Below are positions 1 through 4,869 of a stretch of 5,481 nt of DNA, piece by piece. The first letter of the stretch is position 1; every line of letters begins with the position of its first letter. This DNA is from Planctomycetota bacterium (GTDB lineage: Bacteria; Planctomycetota; Phycisphaerae; WQYP01). Made by a program: the position numbers and the translations under genes. The stretch spans positions 1 to 5,481 of the forward strand of contig JAJZGH010000289.1 in NCBI GenBank assembly GCA_021798635.1, given 5' to 3'. Under the pieces are notes generated by a model. The model was not told where the DNA came from and made no database searches. It saw only the letters and a list, made by a program, of their open reading frames with translations.

Positions 1-829
1 GAAATGTACTTTCCACCGCATCGCGTTCATTTTTCCGCAACAATCCATTATCCACAAAAATACACGTCAGTTGATTACCGATCGCCCGGTGCAATAGCGC
101 CGCCGCCACCGCAGAATCGACACCGCCCGATAAGCCGCAGACGACGCGGCCGGTGCCCACCTGCCGCCGGACTTTATCCACCGCTATATCCAGAAAATTC
201 CCCATGCGCCAGGTTCCCGCCGCCCCGCAGACCCGATATAAAAAATTCTCCAGAATTTTCCCGCCATGCGGCGTGTGCGTCACTTCCGGGTGAAACTGCA
301 CGCCAAAAAAGGGCCGCGATTTATGCCGAATCGCCGCCAGGGGGCACGTGGGCGTTGAGGCCAGAGGAATAAAATCTGCTCCTAATTCCTTTACCTGATC
401 CCCGTGACTCATCCAAACACCCGTCTCGGCGGGAATGCCGGCAAATAATTCGCCGCTGTGGCCCTCCGCGGCGGCGTTATCCAGCACGTGCAGCCGTGTG
501 GCGCCATATTCGGCGGCGATTCCGGGCTTTACGCGCCCACCCAGTAATTCCGCACCAATCTGCATGCCGTAGCAAATTCCCAGTACCGGAATATCAAGGT
601 CAAAAATTTTTGCATCACACCGCGGAGCATCCGCTTCATAGACGCTCGCGGGGCCGCCGGAAAGAATTAATCCCACGGGATTCATTTCCCGCAGTTTGGC
701 AACAGAAATATCCGGTGCCGTCAGCACCGCCTGCACGCCGGCCTCACGCACCCGCCGGGCAATGAGTTGGACATATTGTGAGCCAAAATCCAGAATGGGG
801 ATCGTCTGTTCGGGTTGTACTGATGTCAT
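1..829 (-). CDS. guaA: GMP synthase (glutamine-hydrolysing), 5' part, continues off the left edge
   Basis: GuaA converts XMP, ATP and glutamine to GMP in the cytosol, the last step of guanine nucleotide synthesis. The window holds 276 complete codons. Residues 11-205 form the class I glutamine amidotransferase domain: the N-terminal motif ILDFGSQY (12-19), the nucleophile elbow GICYGMQ with catalytic Cys86, and FHPEV with His180 and Glu182 completing the triad. The ATP-pyrophosphatase domain then begins, with its P-loop SGGVDSAV at 234-241 and FVDNGLLR at 258-265. The rest of that domain and the dimerisation domain lie beyond position 1. I chose the ATG at 829 because AGGA sits four bases upstream. 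An in-frame ATG at 850 would add MNKLQDT but has no Shine-Dalgarno and lies almost on the predicted transcription start; a TAG closes the frame above it. No frameshift is seen. The gene is divergent from the tRNA. Confidence 0.97.
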   Translation of the reverse strand, partial: MTSVQPEQTIPILDFGSQYVQLIARRVREAGVQAVLTAPDISVAKLREMNPVGLILSGGPASVYEADAPRCDAKIFDLDIPVLGICYGMQIGAELLGGRVKPGIAAEYGATRLHVLDNAAAEGHSGELFAGIPAETGVWMSHGDQVKELGADFIPLASTPTCPLAAIRHKSRPFFGVQFHPEVTHTPHGGKILENFLYRVCGAAGTWRMGNFLDIAVDKVRRQVGTGRVVCGLSGGVDSAVAAALLHRAIGNQLTCIFVDNGLLRKNERDAVESTF

Positions 830-856
830 AGTATCCTGCAATTTATTCATGCAGCG

Positions 857-885
857 ATTCTAACCGCAGAGACCCATGCTGAAAA
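857..885 (-). promoter_or_regulatory. Putative sigma-70-type promoter of guaA
   Basis: Read on the minus strand, TTTTCA (885-880, 4 of 6 matches to TTGACA) is followed after 17 bases by TAGAAT (862-857, 5 of 6 matches to TATAAT). Transcription would start near 850. That leaves a leader of about 20 bases before the ATG at 829, with its AGGA, and favours this start over the ATG at 850. The call is from consensus only. Confidence 0.45.
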
Positions 886-994
886 TGGCACTGCGTGCCC
901 GCAAGATAGGAGAAAATAAATCGGACCTTGGCCTTGATGCCCCTTGGGGAGCGGCTAACGCGGGCCCGGGGTGGCTAAGAGGGCGGGAATCCGA

Positions 995-1000
995 TATTCT
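995..1000 (+). promoter_or_regulatory. Possible -10 element for the tRNA-Val transcript
   Basis: TATTCT lies 13 bases before the mature tRNA 5' end. No convincing -35 hexamer is found at 16-18 bases further upstream, so this is only a candidate. The rest of the divergent spacer (886-994) holds small GC-rich palindromes such as CCCCTTGGGG at 940-949 and CGGGCCCG at 961-968, but no gene. Confidence 0.22.
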
Positions 1001-1013
1001 ATGGCGTTGGAGC

Positions 1014-1087
1014 GGGCGGTTAGCTCAGTTGGTTAGAGCGCCGTGCTTACACCGCGGATGTCGGGGGTTCGAGTCCCTCACCGCCCA
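1014..1087 (+). tRNA. tRNA-Val, anticodon UAC
   Basis: The full cloverleaf folds by eye. The acceptor stem GGGCGGT (1014-1020) pairs with ACCGCCC (1080-1086), all seven pairs, and discriminator A is at 1087. The D stem is GCTC/GAGC (1023-1026, 1036-1039). The anticodon stem CCGTG/CGCGG (1041-1045, 1053-1057) has one G-T wobble. The anticodon loop CTTACAC puts TAC at 1048-1050, which reads GUA valine codons. The variable loop has five bases, and the T stem GGGGG/CCCTC encloses TTCGAGT (1068-1074). No 3' CCA is encoded (GTT follows), so it must be added by tRNA nucleotidyltransferase. The gene lies 88 bases before the phosphoesterase start and may share its transcript. Confidence 0.96.
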
Positions 1088-1130
1088 GTTCCTTAGGATT
1101 GGTTACAGACAATCGGGAACCAATACGAAC
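1088..1130 (+). other. Inverted repeat just downstream of tRNA-Val
   Basis: ATTGGTT (1098-1104) and AACCAAT (1118-1124) form a perfect 7-bp stem with a 13-base loop. GTTC (1088-1091) and GAAC (1127-1130) could add an outer 4-bp stem. No U-tract follows, so it is not a standard intrinsic terminator. It may act in 3' processing of the tRNA or shape the leader of the downstream mRNA. A second small hairpin, CGGGT/ACCCG, is at 1151-1164, just before the phosphoesterase start. The roles are inferred. Confidence 0.35.
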
Positions 1131-1175
1131 CAGACTTGCAGGACTTTGGACGGGTTAACACCCGGATAGACAGAC

Positions 1176-2045
1176 ATGAATAATCAGCATGACCCGGAAG
1201 ACATCGCTTCACTTTCCTCTGTGCGGCAAGCCCATGAGCAAGGTGATCAAACCCAGATAACGCCTGCGCCCGATGACGCCTCACCCCAGCAGCCGCCCAT
1301 CGCTATTATTTCTGATATTCACGGCAATCTTGAAGCGCTAACCGTGGTCATGGAGGAAATTCGCCGCCGGAACATCAAAAATATCTGTTGCCTCGGGGAT
1401 GTGATCGGTTACGGCCCCAATCCTCTGGAATGCCTGGATACGGTTATCGAGAATTGTGAATTCACTATTATGGGCAACCATGATTTTGCCATTTTCTATG
1501 AACCGTTTAATTTTAATACCGCGGCCGAAAATGCCGCATACTGGACCCGCCAGCAGTTTGAAACTGACCCGGACCGCACGCGACGCAATCGGCGGTGGCG
1601 GTATCTGGGCGGCATGCAGACACGTATGATGCATGAACGGTTCATGGCGGTGCATGGATCGCCCCGCCGCCCCATTAACGAATATATTTTTCCGGATGAT
1701 ATTTATTCCGCTTCGCAGAAAATTGCCCTGATTTTTGAGCGGGTCAACCATCTGTGTTTTGTGGGCCACACGCATGTGCCCGGTGTTTTTGTGGCCCAGC
1801 CTGATTTTTATTCCCCTGATGATCTTAATAATCGCTATGACATCACCGAGGAAAAAGCGGTTATTAATGTCGGCAGCGTCGGGCAGCCACGCGATCATGA
1901 TCCGCGCTCCAGTTTTGTAGTTCTGCATCCGGGGCATGTGGAATTTATCCGCCTGGCGTATGACATTAACACCACCGTGGACAAGGTGCGGTCCATTGAT
2001 GCCTTGGATAATTTTCTAGGCCAGCGACTGCTGGAGGGTGCGTAA
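1176..2045 (+). CDS. Calcineurin-like metallophosphoesterase (YfcE/MJ0936-like), 289 aa
   Basis: This is a dinuclear-metal phosphoesterase, probably cytosolic because no signal peptide is seen. All metal-binding motifs are present in order: SDIHGN (Asp47, His49), CLGDVIGYGPNP (Asp75), MGNHD (Asn101, His102), VHGSPRRPINEYIF (His160) and GHTHVPGVF (His198, His200), then VGSVGQPRD. The GYGPNP, NEYIFPDDIY and final DNFLGQRL motifs match a subfamily I associate with planctomycetes; its substrate is unknown to me. Family members usually begin just before the first strand (here AIISDIHGN at 43-51). This one carries about 40 extra polar residues rich in Gln, Asp and Pro, likely disordered. The ATG at 1176 has only a weak GGA nine bases upstream, so the start is less certain than the domain. 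yidC follows on the same strand, suggesting an operon. Confidence 0.93.
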   Translation: MNNQHDPEDIASLSSVRQAHEQGDQTQITPAPDDASPQQPPIAIISDIHGNLEALTVVMEEIRRRNIKNICCLGDVIGYGPNPLECLDTVIENCEFTIMGNHDFAIFYEPFNFNTAAENAAYWTRQQFETDPDRTRRNRRWRYLGGMQTRMMHERFMAVHGSPRRPINEYIFPDDIYSASQKIALIFERVNHLCFVGHTHVPGVFVAQPDFYSPDDLNNRYDITEEKAVINVGSVGQPRDHDPRSSFVVLHPGHVEFIRLAYDINTTVDKVRSIDALDNFLGQRLLEGA

Positions 2046-2059
2046 GCGGCCCCGGCCGC
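2046..2059 (+). other. GC-rich inverted repeat between phosphoesterase and yidC
   Basis: GCGGCC (2046-2051) and GGCCGC (2054-2059) form a palindrome immediately after the phosphoesterase stop codon. As RNA it would fold as a 5-bp stem with a 4-base loop. There is no U-tract, so full termination is unlikely. It may protect the 3' end of the upstream message or modestly attenuate transcription into yidC. The function is inferred. Confidence 0.3.
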
Positions 2060-2114
2060 ACCGGCGGCGTAACGAGAGAGTAGCACCTGACACACCTTGA
2101 GCAATGGAAAGATT

Positions 2115-4070
2115 ATGGATATAAAAAAGATCATCCAGCTTGTGCTGATTGCCCTGATTGCCGGCTTGGGCATGCAATTAATTATGGGGCATTTTTTCGG
2201 CAAACACTCCGCCCCGGCACCCGTGGTCGTCGCACCAAATTCCAAGGGGCCGCGGATTGAATCGGTCAAGGCCATTCCCGCGCAAGTTGTGCGTCTAGGC
2301 TCCAGCGCCAAAGCGCAGGGGAAAAAGTTTCTCCTGGCCATGTGGGTGGATAACGTTTCCGCCGGCCTGAAGCGCGTTGAACTTAATGCCTTGCAATATC
2401 GCGAATCGGTTAATTCATCCAAGCCGCTGGTGCTGATGACCCACCGTAAAGGATCGCCGCTGCCCTATTCCACCCGGGCCGTGACGGTCAACGGTGTGCG
2501 GTATAACGTGGGCAATCTGGCGTGGTCTTATGCGTCGCCGGTTCAGGCAGGTGCCCGCAAGGCGGTGCTGGAACTGCAACTGGAAGACAGCCACAACAAG
2601 CCTCTGGTGTTATTGAAAAAGATTTTCCAGATAAAGCCGGATGATTATCAGGTTACCATCACCCAGGAAATAATAAATCTCACCGACAAACCCGAAACCG
2701 TGCGGGTACGCATGCTCGGGCCCACGAATCTGCCGCAGTTGGATCGGGAAGCGGATTTGCGGACATTCTGGTGTACGGGCTATCGGGCGGCCAGCAAATA
2801 TCTGGATACTTCCGGCTTTCCACATCCTGGCGTGCCCCCGCTGCTGGAGGCCGGCGTGCAGCCGGTGCCCCTGGGGAATTTTACCGGGCAGAATCGGCTG
2901 CTGTGGATCGCGTCTTCCAATCGCTTTTTCACCAGCATTATGCGGCCGCTGCCGTACGGGCCGGCGAAAACACTCCCCTTGGATAGCGGCGGCAGCATTC
3001 CCGCCGTAAATTTTCTGCAATCAGCCACGCTGGCTCGTGTGGATCCTCAAGCCACGCAAGCCAATCCGCGGGGCGTTCTGGCGGTGCGCGTGAAGAGTAA
3101 AAATCTGCTTCTGGCACCGCACGAAACCACCGGCATGCCGCTGGCGGTGTATATGGGGCCGCTGAAGCGCTCTTTACTAATGGGTTCGGCCAAAGCTAAT
3201 CCCGGCACTCCGGCGTATGAGTATCATTTATACAATTATCTGGCCGTGATTGATTTTGGCCGGGGCAGTTATTGCGCTTTCTGTACATTTTCCTGGTTGT
3301 CGCTGATTATTCTGAAAATTCTGGATTTGATCCACCATTACATCGTGGGAAATTATGGTGTTGCGATCATGATTCTGGTGCTGGCGGTGCGCCTTATGCT
3401 GCATCCTCTGACGCGCTGGGGGCAGGTCAATATGACGACCATGCAACGCAAAATGGCCAAAGTGCAGCCGGAGATGGACCGCATCCGCACCAAATATGCC
3501 AAAGATAAACAGCGCCAGCAGGCGGAAATTATGGCCATGTACAAGGAACGCGGTATCAATCCGGCCGCCAGTGTGCTGGGGTGTTTGCCCATGCTGCTGC
3601 AAATGCCGATCTGGATTGCTCTGTATTCCGGCCTGGCTGTGGATATCGACCTGCGGCAGGCAGGGTTTATCCCCGGATGGATTACCGATCTGGCCAACCC
3701 CGATACGCTGGCCACCTTTCATACGCCGTTTTCCATCTGGTTTCTGGGGTATACCTATCACGGACAGAATTTTATTTCGATCAATTTACTGCCGGTGCTT
3801 TTAGGCATCGTGTTTTTCTTCCAGATGCGCTTTCAAATGAGATTGGCTCCTACGCCAACGGATCCGCAGCAGGCGCAGACTCAGAAAATCTCCCAGTTTA
3901 TGGTTATTCTTTTTCCGCTGTTTTTATACAATGCCCCCTCCGGATTGAATTTGTACATCTGTGCCAGTACTCTCGGCGGCTTGGTTGATACTACCCTGGT
4001 GCGCCGCCATCTCAAACGAATGGAAGAGCGGCAAGCCTTGGCGGATACGGTCATTGACCGGAAAAAATAG
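2115..4070 (+). CDS. yidC: Membrane protein insertase YidC (Oxa1 family), 651 aa
   Basis: YidC inserts and folds inner-membrane proteins, alone or with SecYEG. Numbering is from the ATG at 2115, chosen for GGAAAG at 2105-2110. A TTG at 2097 would add six residues but lacks a well-placed Shine-Dalgarno. Residues 4-28 are the N-terminal membrane anchor. About 45-370 are the periplasmic beta domain (YidC_periplas type). From about 390 comes the Oxa1-type insertase core: an amphipathic/membrane stretch (393-410), then GVAIMILVLAVRLMLHPLT carrying the conserved groove arginine (Arg426, equivalent to E. coli Arg366). Next are the cytoplasmic helical hairpin (about 433-480), the SVLGCLPMLLQMPIWIALYSGL helix, and two further helices (about 555-572 and 595-624). 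The tail is short and basic (RRHLKRMEER). The length suits a Gram-negative-type YidC. The neighbours are not the usual rnpA/yidD/mnmE cluster. Confidence 0.96.
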   Translation: MDIKKIIQLVLIALIAGLGMQLIMGHFFGKHSAPAPVVVAPNSKGPRIESVKAIPAQVVRLGSSAKAQGKKFLLAMWVDNVSAGLKRVELNALQYRESVNSSKPLVLMTHRKGSPLPYSTRAVTVNGVRYNVGNLAWSYASPVQAGARKAVLELQLEDSHNKPLVLLKKIFQIKPDDYQVTITQEIINLTDKPETVRVRMLGPTNLPQLDREADLRTFWCTGYRAASKYLDTSGFPHPGVPPLLEAGVQPVPLGNFTGQNRLLWIASSNRFFTSIMRPLPYGPAKTLPLDSGGSIPAVNFLQSATLARVDPQATQANPRGVLAVRVKSKNLLLAPHETTGMPLAVYMGPLKRSLLMGSAKANPGTPAYEYHLYNYLAVIDFGRGSYCAFCTFSWLSLIILKILDLIHHYIVGNYGVAIMILVLAVRLMLHPLTRWGQVNMTTMQRKMAKVQPEMDRIRTKYAKDKQRQQAEIMAMYKERGINPAASVLGCLPMLLQMPIWIALYSGLAVDIDLRQAGFIPGWITDLANPDTLATFHTPFSIWFLGYTYHGQNFISINLLPVLLGIVFFFQMRFQMRLAPTPTDPQQAQTQKISQFMVILFPLFLYNAPSGLNLYICASTLGGLVDTTLVRRHLKRMEERQALADTVIDRKK

Positions 4071-4075
4071 GTAGA

Positions 4076-4101
4076 CCGCGGTGGATCTGTTGTACCCGCG
4101 G
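4076..4101 (+). other. Inverted repeat after yidC, weak terminator candidate
   Basis: CCGCGG occurs at 4076-4081 and again at 4096-4101. Being self-complementary, the copies can pair as a 6-bp stem with a 14-base loop, starting six bases after the yidC stop. No U-tract follows, so an intrinsic terminator is doubtful. Confidence 0.25.
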
Positions 4102-4119
4102 CACTGACGGGCGTAGAAT
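4090..4119 (+). promoter_or_regulatory. Possible promoter of the broken hydrolase gene
   Basis: TTGTAC (4090-4095) lies 18 bases before TAGAAT (4114-4119, 5 of 6 matches to TATAAT). The -35 match is weak (3 of 6). It would start a transcript about 30 bases upstream of the hydrolase ATG. Low confidence. Confidence 0.25.
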
Positions 4120-4143
4120 AACACGCGATAAATTCTGCGATTC

Positions 4144-4150
4144 GGAGGGA
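4144..4150 (+). promoter_or_regulatory. Strong Shine-Dalgarno that fixes the hydrolase start
   Basis: GGAGGGA ends six bases before the ATG at 4157. The ATG at 4153 is only two bases away and opens a different frame, so 4157 is the real start. This is the best ribosome binding site in the window, yet it serves a gene that breaks after 41 codons. Confidence 0.6.
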
Positions 4151-4156
4151 GTATGT

Positions 4157-4367
4157 ATGGCGCAAGTTTTTATTCTTATTCACGCCTTTCCAATGGTTCG
4201 CACCCTGTGGGATCCGGTGGCGATATGCCTGCGGGAGGCCGGCCATACCGTGCTGGCACCCGGGGCGACAGAACACCAATAGAACTTTTCATAGACGCAA
4301 TTAATGGCTTGGACGTGAGGATTATGCAGATATTTGCAAGGTCGTGCAGGATTCGCAAAACTGCGTG
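4157..4367 (+). pseudogene. Alpha/beta-hydrolase (methylesterase-like) remnant, frameshifted and truncated
   Basis: From the ATG at 4157 the frame reads MAQVFILIHAFPMVRTLWDP and on to LREAGHTVLAP. This is the start of an alpha/beta-hydrolase: first strand, oxyanion-loop histidine region, WDPVA helix and second strand. It stops at TAG 4280-4282 after 41 residues. The family pattern seems to resume in the next frame as GDRTPIELFIDAINGLDV (about 4264-4317), then in the third frame as EDYADICKVVQDSQ (about 4317-4358). These resemble the loop and helix that precede the nucleophile elbow in methylesterase-like hydrolases. Two frameshifts are therefore needed, and the part with the catalytic serine (GHSMG type) is absent. 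The first segment is convincing; the frameshifted parts are a looser inference. About 4265-4380 is more AT-rich than its surroundings. Confidence 0.6.
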
Positions 4368-4368
4368 A

Positions 4369-4572
4369 ATCAGCATATATAACACCGCCCGTCCGCACAG
4401 CGCCCTGGGATTCACAACGCCCGAAGAAGCGTTCCGCGGGAAAGCTCTTCCCAAACCGGTGGCCTACCGAACCCGCGACGGGCCAGACCTCCAAATCCAG
4501 ATCGCACGCAGAAAGCATCGCGGTGATCCGCGACTGCCGATCGTTGATATCCAAGATCGCAAAGCGGCTTGA
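4369..4572 (+). pseudogene. IS3-type transposase (OrfB, rve integrase domain) C-terminal remnant
   Basis: The frame reads IYNTARPHSALGFTTPEEAF near its start, the signature end of the DDE integrase core in IS3-type transposases (consensus YN..RPHSALG..TP.EF). About 45 more residues follow (through DGPDLQIQIARRKHRGDPRL) to TGA at 4570-4572. The codon before the segment is TGA (4366-4368), at the place where most relatives have Trp four residues before YN, so a TGG-to-TGA change is possible. The catalytic DDE residues and the whole N-terminal part are missing. The fragment directly joins the hydrolase remnant, which suggests a deletion removed the 3' end of one and the 5' part of the other. It cannot be active. 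Confidence 0.72.
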
Positions 4573-4597
4573 CCGCTCGCGGAAATGCGAAGCGTAT

Positions 4598-4660
4598 GAT
4601 GCCGCCCCGGCATCCGCGCCCCCGATGCGCGCATGGCGGGAATTTGTCGCCCACCGGCGA
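4598..4660. repeat. Cluster of three short inverted repeats
   Basis: GATGCCG/CGGCATC (4598-4614) is a perfect 7-bp stem with a 3-base loop. ATGCGCGCAT (4625-4634) is a perfect 10-bp palindrome. TCGCC/GGCGA (4647-4660) is a 5-bp stem with a 4-base loop. All lie within 63 bases, starting 26 bases after the transposase stop. They may be subterminal structure of the dead insertion sequence or a transcription barrier. No U-tract is present. Confidence 0.45.
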
Positions 4661-4740
4661 GCATAAGACGCCGAAATTTCTCCACATATTGACATAATTA
4701 CATGGCATTTCACCGTTAGACAACCAGCAAATCAACCCTT

Positions 4741-4848
4741 ATCATGGATAGTAGCACCTTCACAATCGGCTGGGCCGCCACAGTCATATTGATCAGTGCT
4801 CCGTGATCATTTTAGCCAGTTCCATCACATTTAGTTGGGCCGCTACAG
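4741..4848. repeat. Diverged direct repeat, two copies offset by 65 bases
   Basis: Copies at 4741-4783 and 4806-4848 match at about 28 of 43 positions by eye. The best part is TCACA followed by TGGGCCGCYACAG: the 13-base block at 4771-4783 and 4836-4848 differs at one position. The second copy leads into the 9-bp tandem repeat. No target-site or IS-end signature is evident. Confidence 0.45.
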
Positions 4849-4859
4849 CCGCTACAGCC
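4839..4859. repeat. 9-bp tandem repeat, 2.3 copies
   Basis: GCCGCTACA occurs twice in tandem (4839-4847, 4848-4856), followed by GCC. On the minus strand this reads as repeated Cys-Ser-Gly codons in one frame, giving the CSGCSG of the possible frameshifted tail of the right-hand gene. It preserves the frame, so it could have grown as a coding repeat. Confidence 0.7.
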
Positions 4860-4869
4860 TTCGCACACT

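Larger units (their letters stand above)
4573..4869. other. Gene-poor stretch between transposase remnant and right-hand gene
   Basis: I see no intact gene on either strand. The left part (4573 to about 4694) is probably the untranslated 3' end of the insertion sequence. It contains three small hairpins and could end at CA (4693-4694), since minus-strand TGTCAATATGTGG looks like a typical terminal inverted repeat; the partner end is not in the window. The right part (4741-4859) holds a diverged direct repeat, two TGATCA palindromes (4790-4795, 4804-4809) and a 9-bp tandem repeat. The minus strand of 4793-4873 could encode 26 residues starting at a GTG that overlaps the neighbouring stop (GTGA), but nothing else supports it. 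Confidence 0.5.

Noticed and set aside
876..1169. 97-codon plus-strand frame
   Set aside because: It runs straight through the tRNA-Val gene and has no Shine-Dalgarno or domain.
1338..1937. 199-codon open frame on the minus strand
   Set aside because: Antisense shadow of the metallophosphoesterase, whose plus-strand frame holds every catalytic motif.
2080..2089. AGTAGCACCT also found near 4750
   Set aside because: A short shared word with unrelated flanks; most likely coincidence.
3228..3761. 177-codon open frame on the minus strand
   Set aside because: Antisense of the YidC insertase core; low-complexity His/Gln-rich translation with no domain.
4334..4666. 110-codon plus-strand frame starting MQGRAGF
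   Set aside because: Out of frame with the recognisable RPHSALG transposase signature over the same bases; composition is Arg/Ser-rich like a shifted frame.
4180..4713. 177-codon open frame on the minus strand across the dead-gene region
   Set aside because: It runs opposite both the hydrolase and transposase remnants, has no recognisable motif, and is best explained as a chance antisense frame of former coding DNA.
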